The notes under the pieces are model-generated. The model was not told the origin of the DNA and did no database searches. It was given only the letters and a program-made list of their open reading frames with translations. Shown here one piece after another: positions 34,487 through 54,117 of a DNA stretch of 64,000 bases (position 1 is the first letter of the stretch; every line of letters starts with the position of its first letter). A program made the translations under genes and the position numbers. Origin of the DNA: Volvox africanus. Taxonomy: Eukaryota > Chlorophyta > Chlorophyceae > Chlamydomonadales > Volvocaceae. The DNA lies in contig BSDZ01000116.1 in NCBI GenBank assembly GCA_030268105.1, positions 1,302,001-1,366,000 of the forward strand, written 5' to 3'.

Positions 34487-37072
34487 ATCATCTCGCCTAT
34501 TGAGGTTCCGCTCAACGAAGCGTTGGATATAAACGTGCCTTGGCGATGCTGTGATGGCTATCTGGGCGAAATCATCGTCGCGGACACGTTCCCGTCAGCC
34601 AAAATGTCGTTAGCTTACTTGTCTATCTCAGGTCGTCCCTTATGCTCTCGTAAGCCGAACATTCATTCTATTGAAACATGATAAAATGCTACTCATCGTC
34701 TGTCGCGCCACCCTCGTACATGGCGAACGGCATGCATTCCCTATCGAAAACGAGTGGGGGCGATTCAGCACATTAAAACACTACCATCATAACCTGAAAT
34801 GGATCAGGCATGCATGATGCTTATGAGGGATAGATGTACCCATCCATGCGAGCGACCCGAGTCCCCTTCCATTGAGGATGAATGGTACAGATGTACAGCA
34901 ACCCTAGGATACGGCAGAACACCTGGCTGTCGATATCGGTCGACTTCTACCTAAATATCCCAAAAGGTTGGGTGGGTGGGGTGGGGGTAAATATCGTTAT
35001 CTAAACAGCATTCTTCCATATCTAGATGCGGATTTTGGGATGTCTATCTAGGTACAGTTCAGGGGGCCGATCTGAACATCCAGATGTGGGTTACGCGATT
35101 CCGAACGACTTAAAACCCTAAAAGCCCCAAATATGTCTCGTACAGGTTGTACATTGACACATCCAGATACTCACTGCTACCTAGTCCACGGGCACACCTA
35201 CACACCTACACATATACTTCTTGCAGTGCCCCTCAGTGACCTTTCTTCTGGATGGTCCAGATGGGAGATGCGGCGACTCTTCAATACCCACCTGATGGTA
35301 GTTTGTTTCTCCAGAAGCGCTGCCCTTCACAAATGACTAAGATAAGGCCCCCCCAAGAGCAGGGCCCTACCGACAGCAGGAAGAACGAAACTGACAACGG
35401 ACCTTACGTCTTGCTCGTAACCGTGCATACAGCCAAACAAGACAGCCATCTGCTTCCCGCTGCTGCCGGGTCTGTTGTTTCAAATAGGTAAATGCGCACT
35501 CGCTCCGCCCATCACATCGATTGCAGCACCTCCCAGCGCCTGCCTCCCGGATATAGCCTCTTAGGGCTTCCAGCAGGCGTAAGACCTTATCAAAAGGCCA
35601 GCAGGTCTCAGGCCAAGCTTTGAGTTGGGCCTCTCCAAGCTATGGCCGGGGAAGTCCTTCCAACTCCTCCCCTTGATTGGTGGGAGCCAGGGAGTGCTGC
35701 TTGCTATCTGTACCAGGCCGGCAGGGACTGGATCCTTTTAAGGACGACGACCCAGGAAAGCTCCCCCAAGCCGCCCCAATGAATTTCCATCCCTGCCTGC
35801 CGCCCCTGGCGGTTAGCGATTTTGCTTATCGCCCACCTGCTGGGGACATTCTTTGCTACTCCATGCTCTTACCAGATGTGCTGAAACGTACAACTTGATT
35901 GGGAGGCAAGTTCCTATCCAGGATTGACCCTCCGCATCACAGAGCGCCTGTGTACATCAAAAACCTGTGCAACCATCCCGAACTTCAATTGTGCTCGGAT
36001 AGAGCCCGCCATACTACATACTACATACTACATACTACATACATACGCCGTACTTCTGGACCCTACTGTACGTATGCATACCATACGTCGCCAGCCTCAT
36101 GTAATGCATCATCAGGAGCCAAACCAAGTTACAGCTGGTGCGACGAAAAGAAATTAATAGTAAAGTCAACGTGTTTGCATCCCGTTGGGGAGAGGGACTT
36201 GATATCATGACTGTAACGGGACTGAGTCATGATGTGATATGTATATGATCCGAATGTATGATGTTATTTTTTTTGCTTCATTTCATGAGACCAAACCTGT
36301 TACAGAATCGAACGCCGTCGATTTGCATGCGATAACTCTCTTGTCATAAATAATTTCCTCCGAACAGTGCCTTGGTAAACAGGTATCTCTATACAGATGC
36401 CGATGCTGTCCAACCACTAGGACTATTACCACTATGCGCCTAGACATGCTCAGCAATCCCTAACCCTAACATGCATCGATGGAGAACCTCCCACTAATCA
36501 GAGAGCATGACAGGGCAGACAAAACGGCAAGCACCAAAAATGCACAGATTACTGTACATTCAACGTATCAACAGCAGCCCCCGCCCTCCCTCCCCCCAAA
36601 GGTGGCCCGCAGCGCACTTCCAGGCAACCTCCCCCATTGGAACCTTTTTGCTCGACCACCCAACACGAAGCATTCTGACCCTTCTTATTGCGTGGGTTCC
36701 CGCCACTAGTACGTGGTCCGTTGATGTTGCTGCCGAAGATGGGACCCACCATGGGACCCACCACCTTTCGCTCATGGCTGGTACTCCTTCATTTAGAGAT
36801 TTAGAGATTTAGAGATACACGTTTTCCAGAATTGCCAACCTTAAACATCCAGACTGCACACCCGATGGGTGATCCTAGGGTGGGATCAGAGACAGCAGCT
36901 AACTTTTCTTAAAATTAAACTCAATTCTCTAACTTTGGACTGGCTCTTGGCGGAACGAAAGGAGTTGGTAGGAATAAGCTGGGAGCTGGAAGTTTGCTTG
37001 AAGTGGGTTGTACGTTATTGTACGGTAGGATCCAAAGGGGCTCAGTTGTGGCTTGCTTGGCGATTGAAGGCA

Positions 37073-37118
37073 TATATGATATGATATGATATGATATGAT
37101 ATGATATGATATGATATG
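37073..37118. repeat. (ATATG)n pentanucleotide array
   Basis: About nine perfect ATATG units. Confidence 0.95.
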
Positions 37119-37244
37119 TAGCTATTCAATAAATGAGTGAGGTGTGCGGGTGTGCGTGTGTGCGTGGCTCGGACACATACAGCAGCAGGATCGATGCGCA
37201 AACAAAGGGATGGCTGTATGTAGTTGTTGAGAGCGATATCCCGG

Positions 37245-37302
37245 TCTAGTGGTTGAGAGCCGCAAAGGCCTCTCGAAATACTGATAAGGTGCTTGTGCAC
37301 CA
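37245..37302 (+). ncRNA. tRNA-like/SINE-like unit, second copy
   Basis: TCTAGTGGTTGAGAGCC is very like a tRNA D-arm with A-box. It continues into GCAAAGGCCTCTCGAAAT and the hairpin AAGGTGCTTGTGCACC, shared with 7530-7597. Unlike that copy, no T-run follows the hairpin, so this copy is probably inactive. Confidence 0.35.
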
Positions 37303-39896
37303 ATACGGATTAGCTCTGTATAAGATCGATTTTAACGGTCGAGTTGCACTCTCTATGAGGTTTCTAACCCGTGTTCGGACATGTTTCCGATGACATGACA
37401 GTTTTTTTGAATATGATTTTTGTACGGTTCTGAGTTGTAGGATGAACAAGCGCGGTTGCTGTGTTGTTGCTGATAGCTTGATACATCCCGCGCTAAACAT
37501 CGCGCGCCACGTAGTGGTGCATGCATGTCCACTGCTGGTCTGGAGACCACTCCCAACCATTTTGAAGTACAACTGCAAGGAAGTACAATAAGAAGAACCT
37601 GGAAGAACCAATATCCGCCTTTGGTATGTGATCATATATGACAAGCTCTTGGAAATTCCAGAAAGCCATATTTTAGTTTTATTCTATAATCCTAAAAATA
37701 AAGCATTTCACATTTTAACAATTTATTTGTACGTATCAAGAAAAACGGTGGTTCGCGATGTGTACGAAGTATACGAAAAGCCGAGCAGGCGGATGCGGTC
37801 GCGACATGATACGAAGAATGGGATTTCGGTCGGTCGCGTCTCCGTTCTGAACATTTTGTAAGTTGCATTGTTTCATCAATACTACGTGATATGCGTCTAT
37901 CATGTTGTCGTAGTTTAGCCGTTGCTGAATGACCAGTTGATCAATCCAGTTGACGTGGTGTGTCCGCTTTTTTATCGCCATCCACTGGGCGTCCGGTCCG
38001 CCAGCAGACAGGTCCTCGAGCATCGAGAGCCTGCTGCAGCTTCCCCCTATTTTCCAGCCCTGCAGCTCAGGGAAACCATTTTCCTTAAACGTTACTCGTG
38101 GTGGAAGTTACAGGCTGGAATCTTACGGAAAGTCTTGCACGATGTTAACAGCAACCACCGCAGCAAAGCAACTACAGCCTACCACTGGCTGTTTGATTAG
38201 ATAGAGTGCGTAAGGCCCGGACGGACGAGCTGGGAGGCACAAGGACGAGCTGCCAGCAGCTATCCTTTTATTGTGTACATCTATGCTGTGGCTTCTGACG
38301 TGCAGATGCGGCCAGGTGCAGCCCCAGCAGCCAGCCTCAGAGGCCAGCCTGACTCGGGGCAAGATAGAGGTGGCCGCATGATCCTCTGCGATACAGCATG
38401 CCCGGTCTTTGCCGTGTCCTTACTAGGTGTCCTGGGACAGGCTGGGCTCGGGAAGCTTTCGGGACAAAACCACAAGCAACAAACAGGCCGCGCACTTATA
38501 ATGTAGAATATATCCGGCGAAAGGTGCCTGAAGGTGTCTGTTGACTGGACACGATTGTGGACAGGACTGTGGACAATAACGTGAGGAATTTAATATCCGT
38601 AGCGAATGGTTAGCCTCTGGGCGCTGGCGTGCGAAAGAGTCGATGGAGTCGACGGCGGATGTCCTTGCGCACGCATACATCTTTGTCGTTATCAAATAAT
38701 GTTAGAAGGCGCGTATCTTTTGAAATTTGTTAGTAGTTTGTTTATTTTTTCATGCCAGCACCGATTCCGGGACGGCACAGTGCCAGGTATGTATGACAGG
38801 CGAAATCCCATTGATTACGTGGACAAGCAACGTGAAGAGTTGCAACACATTCCATTTTTGATCGAAATTGTAGATTTGTATCACATGATTATGTTTTCTC
38901 TATTATATTACGCACTGTAAGACAAGTTTTGGTGAGTCAATTGGTGGCCTGTTCAGCTTTCGCTGAAACTGGTGCGAACTTCGCCGAGATGTGCGATTTG
39001 CAGCGCGAAATTGCTGATAGAAGCTTTGCAACAAGTGTTTATTTGTAAATTTATAACCGTTCTTATAATTAGCCGCGCCATTAAGATACCACGAATCGCC
39101 AACATCATTTGTACGTGAGCGCCTGTGAGAGAGTAGTCCTAACGAATCTCAGTCTGCAAGATTCTGCGCAAGAGATAACAGGGATGCACACTTGCCGCGA
39201 CACTTACCGCGGGGGTCCCTCGGCTTTGCTTTGTAAGCCATATTGTGAAGCTGTACATCTGTTAGATCCAGTCATCAGGCGGGAAGGGCCATTCACCATT
39301 TTGAATGTTTATACTCCTCGTTCCCAATAATAGCTCTAGAAATTGTTAACAACGTTGTCTGTCAGCGTCCCTTCATGCAGTGACAGAGGTATCGCTTTTC
39401 ATAGATTGGGTTATATCCTGTTATGTGTATGGTTATGGTACGTATGTAATAGTGCACCTAATCGCGCCTTTCTTCTTTGGTGCACCGCCCACGTCGTGCC
39501 TTTAAGAAAGCCACAGCCATCTTTATCGTTTATTGGTGCTTGCTGTCCGGTATGCGCACCCCCACCGTGGCGGCCATTCGGGGGTGTGGGCGCCATGACG
39601 GACTGGATGCTAAAATCGCGATTCTTCTCGTACCTCAGCCAGCAAGAACCTTCAAAATGCACTTCATTACAGTGATATCCTTTTAAAACTTATGTAAATT
39701 CTGGGGCTCCACGACACATAACGCATGATACGGAACTAACGTAAATTCCCCAAACCGCCTTAGCAAATGATTATCTTGTACGGATAACTAGAGCAAGAAG
39801 TACTTATACTGCAAGGAATCAACTTTAATGCATTCAGGTTAGTTTTCTGATCCAACATCACGCTAAGGAGGCCTCGAGCGAGGTGTTGGTAACATC

Positions 39897-47155
<7,259 letters not shown>

Positions 47156-50100
47156 AGCAAGTAGAGCAGGAGCAGGAGCAGGAGCAGGAGGAGCAGATCG
47201 ACCGACCGAACGTCTGCTGCTCCGCTGATGCTGCCATCACCACCACTGCCGTGCACTAATAATGATAGATAGGAAGGGCATAGCTAGGCGCGTGCACTTT
47301 CTGCTGCCGCGCACGCTTGCTTGCCTTCTATCTATCCTCCTTGACGGGGAATGCATGCATGTCCGTCCGCTGCGCATAACCACGCACGACGCACGGCCAT
47401 TCATTCATCGCTTTTGAGAGGGTGTGGGGGGGTCTGTATGTTGATTAGGCCCTTGACAGGCGATAGCCCGAATCCTCCTGCCTCCGTGCTGTGTCTGCTA
47501 GCAACGAACTGCTAGCAAGCAAGCAAGCAAACAAGCAAACAAGCCAGGCGGCCGCAATTGCATTTTGTTGATGAACACCAAGAGAGATGAAAGAGGCGGT
47601 TTTGCGCCCGGCATGGGCACGCACGAAGACACACCCGCAATGAATGAGCGCCGACAGAATGTTGAAAACAGGTGCCGTGTTAAGTCATCCAATCAAATAC
47701 TGTCAAGTCGGCCGAACAAGCAAGAAAGCAAAAATGGAACGCATTTACATGCGGCTGGTGTGCTTGTGTGCTTGTGTTCGTGTCTGGGTATGCTAGAGTG
47801 TGGAGGGAATAATTTTTTGGCTGGAGCAAGCAGGCCCTGCCTCCGTTTGAAGCTTGTAGGCGAGCCGTGCAGCCGAGGCGGCAGGCAGGTCTGTTGATAC
47901 GGTCATCAAGCAAGTATTCTTGCAAAGTGAGTTTATTTGTCCTTTCTAACGTTTTTTGTTCACCAGCCAATCACATTCATATATCTACTTGGATGTTACG
48001 TTCACGTCTGGTGCGGAGCGTATGGATATTATATCCATATAATAGCGCTAGACCCATGAGAAGATCAAGCCCCTACGCTGCATGTCTGGCGGGAAATTCA
48101 ACAAAATTGGACTTGCGTGTTTGGTGCTAACCACCTATTTGTGTGCGTGCACGCTCATAAGCGGTCATGGACCCGGGGTCGCCACACCGTGTTTTGAATC
48201 ATGTTGTGGTGATGTACGGAAGTACGGAAGTAAGATGATATATATATATACTGGATGCTGAACCGTTGTTAAAACCGTTGTTAACCGGTTAACATTGTTT
48301 ATATAAACGCGATCTTTTATTTGCATGCTGCATATCCTTTCGTCGTCCATACGAGCCAGACTATGACTGTCCTGCTTCCTTGCGTGGGAAGGATAGTTAA
48401 ATGTGATGTGGCCGGAGGTGATAGAAGGCGGAGTATGTATGTGGTACGTTGTACATGCACATCTGTCTCACCAAATTACCGTCCACCAAACACACTACAT
48501 GCGAAATACTCCATAGGTGCGGGTCGCTCTTGGCCTGCGGCTGTGACCTTCAATGGGACTCAATCGCACTCTATGATGCGTTAAACCTGCTGATAGCCCG
48601 TCCGTGGGTCCCAGGCGCGGGTCCTGCTACCTGAAGGCTAGATGTCCCAATCTAAGCCCTTGACACGGTCCGGTGATATGGTATACAAAAGGTACGGAAA
48701 GGTACAATGCTTCCGTTTCAAGTCCGTCAGAAATAGGGAATGAGGACATCAGATACAAGTGGTCGTTTACGCCCAAGAAGTAACAACGCTTCAAGAGCCA
48801 AGTCAGAAAGTTCTCTTGCTACATCGTCGCTAAATGCTAATACTAAACCCTAAAACCCTAAATCCTAATAATAATAATCCGAAACCAAATGCCGTACACT
48901 TTTCGAAACATAAAACAGAAACGCGATCAAGATCAAATTATTCTATGAGCAAAATGATAATAATCTGAACACAACGGATTAAAGTGATAGTCGCACGACA
49001 CACTTCTGGACACACTTCTGGATTCTGGATATCCTGCCGTACAACTCAAGCGATATAAATAACTTGGCTCGACCCGGCCACAACACGAATATTGGATCAC
49101 CATACGAAATATGCCTGACTATTTGGCTCCACAATTAGCACTCAATGCCTGACCATATAGCTGCTTGATGTTGGAGGCCGCGATACTGGTCATGCGCAGT
49201 AACCTCATTGGTCGTGACACCCCTGCCTGCCTGGATGGAGGTAGGGCTACGGGCTTGAGGAGTCCGTAGACCAACCCCAGTAGTGCACATCTCCGAGTTT
49301 CTTTGTATCTGTGAAGTGGTAATTCCCTGCGGCTGCTGCTGCTGCTGTGGCTGCAGCTGCTGCTGCTGCATACGATATGGGTGACGTGTGTACGTAACAT
49401 ACAATACCAACTGGTTTACTTGGTTGCCAAGATTAGAGCTAGCAAGGGAGGACATACAGTACGAATTACAAGTACAATAAAACTAAACCCAATCTCCAAA
49501 TCCCCAAATCACCATTACCCGGGATGACCGAATCATTGATGATGGCAATCGACCATGTGTCCCACCTCCCATCCCACCTTCCAGCGCGTCCCATTCCCGC
49601 CCGGCCCCGCCCCGCCCAGCCCTGCCCAGTTACAAATTAATTAATTAACCATAAGTATTAGCAGGTTCGCCCGGTCTGCCTCTGTCTCGCCGCATATCTA
49701 CCATGTCACTTCTTCTTTCGTTTGAATACGTTTGTGTATGCACTTGTATGCACATTTGTGTATGTGTATGTGCCTCAATCATTCTTAATGATGATGCCGG
49801 CCCACCACCTGCGGTTGGCCTTTCCCATGAGCATATATGTATAAGATGGCGATCGGACAGCGACTTCGCTAGAACCCCTAAGCACATACATTTGCGGCCG
49901 TGTGAGGGGGTTGGGGTTGGGTGTGAGCGGGTGTGAGTGGCCTCTCACCAGAGCCGACTCGGCTCTGCCGCCCAAAGGCTCTCACAACTGTCAGCTCTCC
50001 GAAGCCCTGGAGCAGGCTGGAACGTAAGGTTCAATAGCAGGAGCCATGAAAATGATCAATCCATGAAAATACCATAGGTCACCGATACAATTATTATATA

Positions 50101-50611
50101 TTTATTTAAGCGATTATTTAAAGAAGGATGTCACTTGGGCCATTGGAGCCGATGTGCGTGTCCTGGCGTTAGAACGTGCTCGTGATGTAGTGCACGCACT
50201 TACGACACATGGCAGCAATAACTTTTCGCTGTACATGTACACAAAAATGTTCATGGATTGATTCATCTATGTAAGCCTGAATAGAAGACCTTCCAACCTA
50301 CGCATAAGAGCATCCTCGTCTGTATTGTACGGCATTATGGAATTCTCAAGACTGTGAAGTGAAACTAATTGCGATCATGTGTTTGTAGAGAGGCTAATGT
50401 AGAGGTGGAAAAATTGTAGCAAGCCAGAGCTTATAACTGTTCACTTCCAAAGGCTGAGACCTTGGGGGCCTGAGCGGCCCGAAGTGTTGGCAAATGACAG
50501 AGGTCTTGAAGCGGGGCTTCCCCGGCATGAAGGTTCGAAACGGTCGCTTTGTTGTCATCTGTTTTCCAGCGACTTCATGGGCAAACCGATGCTGCGCAGA
50601 GTGTCAAAGAT
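47156..50611. other. no convincing gene
   Basis: Noncoding in appearance. A 106-codon minus-strand frame at 49455-49135 (MSSLASSNLGNQVNQLVLYV, then a Gln-rich run) could be a small protein but has no recognisable domain and no supporting splice context. Telomere-like CCCTAAA units occur at 48843-48863. Confidence 0.4.
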
Positions 50612-51773
50612 ATGACGATTCTGCAAGATGCGCCACCGCCTGGAGGTTTCCCTTCTATTCGCATTGAACGCCGTCTGCCAAGCACTGGCCCAACAGGTGT
50701 CGCCATCTTTGCTGCGCTCGCGGCAATCATGGGGTATGGATTTTACAAGGTCAGTCCATAAATGTTATAGCTTATTGTTACTTCTGTTTGATCTCTATTT
50801 ACCTGGACCATTTTAATTTGCAGCTGAGCGAGCGTCGCCAGGAGAAAAGGTATGCTGCAAATGGCTTCCAGGTATCTCTGCTTCTTTGTAAGGGCTTCTG
50901 GTTTAACGCTCTCTCTGTGATCTGAACAGGTTTGAGGCCGACGAGATCCTGACTGTTCGGAAGATTGTGCAGCCGGTCGTGCAGGCCGAATGGGACCTCA
51001 GGTAGGAAGCTAACCTACGCTAACATAGTCAACAGCATGATATTGTGGGACAGTGGTATCGTGCGAACCTTCGTAGAGGCAATCCCCAACCCAACCCTTC
51101 CCTGTCCCTCCTCTCCCTTTCTTTAAGCTCTGAGCTCCGAACCCGTCCTCCTTTGCCCACTTACTCCTTTCCCATACGCCCGCGTACATACGTTCTGAAC
51201 ATCCAAGGTATCTGGAGCACCTCCGTAAGGAGCGAGAGGAGGAGGCTAAGATCATGAAGAATGTGGGTCGTTCCGCGGGGCAGAGGCGGGCAAGGGTTGG
51301 AAAGCGATGGACGAGCATGCAGTGAGGGGAGGGGCGGGAGACGGGTCTTTTGGCCGTGCAAAAATAATCATGGACCGTAGGACTAATGGCTGTGAGGTAA
51401 ATGAAGCCTCCTAAGTCTCGACCTGAGAAATTGTCCTCTGGGCCCCATAGCAGAATCTCATATTCTCTTGAATCACACAATTAAGATATTCATCGGTTTG
51501 CATTTTATTTGCCAGATTCGTTCCTTTCTTGACATTGTGTTTCTTAACATTTCGTTCTCGACCTTGCTTTTCTTAGATAAGCCACGGATTGGCACATGAG
51601 GGGGGCCGCCGTACCTGCATGCCCCTGCCGACACAGATTTTGTCTAGATTGAAATTGTGAAATTTCGCACTTCTTCACTTTTGCAGGTCTCCGGTTGGAA
51701 GGTGGGAGAGCCCACCAGCCGCCACAGGTGGCTACCTCCCTTGGAGTCCTGGGACAAGCGCCCGCTCATCTAA
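50612..51773 (+). CDS. NDUFA13/GRIM-19, complex I accessory subunit
   Basis: Single-span accessory subunit of mitochondrial NADH dehydrogenase. Exons: 50612-50749, 50824-50849 (26 nt), 50930-51001, 51208-51262, 51687-51773; GT-AG and in phase, 125 aa, a usual length for protist and plant members. The N-terminus DAPPPGGFPSIRIERRLPS matches the family PPPGG..I.y.R.lP signature. The span is GVAIFAALAAIMGYGFYK, followed by the charged helix SERRQEKRFEADEIL, VQPVVQAEWD, YLEHLRKEREEEAKIMKN and the conserved end VSGWKVGEPTSRHRW. The start was chosen at the ATG just before the PPPGG motif; an upstream in-frame extension is open but not conserved. It needs no cleaved presequence, as is known for the family. 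Confidence 0.93.
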
Positions 51774-53802
51774 ATTCCTCCCTCCGGGCCCTGGGGCCAA
51801 CGCAGCTTGTTCTCCCTCTCTCTCTCTCTTTCTCTCTCACACGCATACATACTCATACATACACAACCATGTCTCGGCCAACCCTCTCAGCCACTGCCAC
51901 AGACGTGCTTTCGTGGCGCGCATTCCCAGGGCTCTTCTTCTTCTCCGCAGATCTGGGTTCTTGATCATGCAGAAGCAGCAGCAGCCGGGCTGCTTAGGTG
52001 CGTGACGGTGGGCGTTATGGTTGGCTTCTCGGCAGTGGCGGGAGCAGTTGATAGCCCTATGATCTTACGTGCGTGCGTGTGGGCTGCAGTTGTCCGTCAT
52101 GGTACGTGTTGGTGCGTGATGTACGGCAGCTGCAGATGCAATTGTGGACACGGCAGTTTAAGCCATTCCGTTTCAAAAGGGATCGGGATTGGCTGCGTTC
52201 TCACCATCGTTGCCCCACATGTACTGCGGCAGCAGCTATTCTGACACGTGCCGCTTCTTGGCTCGGTTTCGGTCCGTTATGGGGCGAAGGTCCATCACCG
52301 ATTCGTCCTCAAATGTAGGCGCAGGGCTTTCAAGCGCAGCGGAGAGCGTGTTTCCATTTCTCATCTGGAAGGTTTTAGTTACAGGTTGTGGGTGATGTTG
52401 GTAACGGTGGCGTAGCGCGTGGTGACCAGCAGATGAACCCCTCTCCCTGGTTTGTTTGTGCGGGTGCGCTTCAGGCACAGGTCCTCCTCGCTGACGCTTA
52501 GAGGAGGTGTCTGGTAAAGTCACTGGGACAGTGGCAGGGCGGCAGCAGCTTCTCCTGACGATGCTGATGCTGCTGCGGGTGGTGCTCCTGATGCTAATGC
52601 TGCTGCGGGTGTTACTAGTAGCGGGGTATTCACATAGCTGCGTTGCATCATCGTGGCGGCCAAATCATTATTCGGGCTTTTGCTTCAAAGGGTGTTCACG
52701 GCCTCGTGGAGCGCTACAATGCAGCTCCGAGGGACAACACCCGAGAGACAACACAGCGGCTCCGGGCGCAGAGAGGAGGAGGAGGAGGTGGTGATGGGCT
52801 TGGCCTTAACATGTGCACGCGCGCGCTGTTCCTGGATAGTGATCCTCTGTCCAGGATGGGGACGGAAGCAACGGAACAGACGGAGGCAAGTGGGGGGCAG
52901 CGGAGCGACCCGTAAACCTCATATGCCATACGTGGAGTGGGCAATGCGCAACGGAAGCAACACGTACCTCGGCTCAGCTCGGAACAGCTCCGCCAGGGAG
53001 GAGGAGGAGGAGGAGGTCAGGCTCTTGCTAGTAGGCTGTGTGGTGTTGTTGCCTATATGTTGAGGAGAAAGGGGACCTCGAGACAGAGGGTTCCTTGCTG
53101 GGAGAGTGTGTTTGGTCTCTTTCAGTGTGCTTTTCCTGTGTATGTATGTGTGTAGGTGCATATTGTTCTGAAAGGGAAGACAAGCTGTTAATTGATGCGC
53201 CTAGCCTATGTCAGCGTGTGTGGATGTCTGAGGGTCGTCTGAGGATAAGTTGTTTAGGGTCTCTTTCAGCGTCAGGGCTTGCTGTGGCCAAATCATGTGC
53301 AACTTGTTTACAGAAATGTGCAGAATGTGTTGACGATGACGACGATGGTGATGCAAAGCTTTGGATTATGCAGTAGTTTCGGATCTCGTTGGTGCCGTCG
53401 CGGTGGTTAGGGACGGTGCTATAAACATGTCGACTCGTTGGAAGCGACTCGCTGTCTGCAGACCCCTCAGTACACATACGCACTCAGGTAGAGACATGTC
53501 CATGCTTCGGCTTATAGCACTGTTACTGATAGGTTTAATTGAAGCCCTCGGCATGATACGGTGTACATGATGCGAGGAACGGGCAAGACCAGAACCCATT
53601 GGCATGGAGCCGTATGGTTTGTAAAACCCTATTTCCCCGCAATTGGCACATTCATCGCTTCCCCCACCCACACCGCCATGCTCCCCACCACACCTGCGCA
53701 CACCCCTAGGAATTTACATCACAGACCAAGCAGCATGGAGGCGGCTGCTTCCTAGCAGTAGAGCATTTGGGCGCGATGAGGCCTCAAGGTCTGGCAACGA
53801 AG
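51774..53802. other. no gene identified
   Basis: Downstream of NDUFA13. Frames here are short, overlap on both strands and are partly built from GAG/CTG runs. I see nothing with family motifs. Confidence 0.45.
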
Positions 53803-54093
53803 TTAATGTGCGATGTGCTTGATTGTCAGGAGTTGCAGGGCGGAAGAAGCTAGTTTATTAATTAGCGCGGCTTCACAGATTCCAAATTGACAGCAATCGA
53901 GCCCGAAAAGTAGCTCTGGAATCAGCTTAGACAAACCTTCGAGATTTAAACCAAAATCCTGTTCAACAACGGTTGTAACGAACTCAGGCCATGCTGTGCA
54001 TCGTTTGGATTGTTCACACCGCGCGCTGAGCTTCCTCCCAATTACATCAAGCTTTTGTATTTTCTTTTTGTACGTTGGGAAAAATAATATCAA
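53803..54093 (-). CDS. hypothetical 96-aa protein, head-to-head with the cysteine-synthase-like gene
   Basis: An uninterrupted frame starts MILFFPTYKKKIQKLDVIGR and includes EFVTTVVEQDFGLNLEGLSK and CEAALINKLASSALQLL. Its composition is balanced and not repeat-derived. The start is only about 25 bp from the start codon of the gene on the other strand, so if both are real their 5' UTRs overlap. No family recognised; it could be chance. Confidence 0.3.
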   Translation of the reverse strand: MILFFPTYKKKIQKLDVIGRKLSARCEQSKRCTAWPEFVTTVVEQDFGLNLEGLSKLIPELLFGLDCCQFGICEAALINKLASSALQLLTIKHIAH

Positions 54094-54117
54094 CTAGAAA
54101 GTTACAGCGCTTGGCGG

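Larger units (their letters stand above)
34487..39896. other. mostly non-coding; one coding-like exon candidate
   Basis: No complete gene is seen. 38759-38920 (+), after a CCAG acceptor-like site, reads GTVPGMYDRRNPIDYVDKQR then EELQHIPFLIEIVD and a hydrophobic end to a stop; it looks like a terminal exon, but no upstream exon could be joined. 35560-35950 is C/G-rich with several broken frames. An ATATG array is at 37073-37118 and a tRNA-like unit at 37245-37302. Confidence 0.4.
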
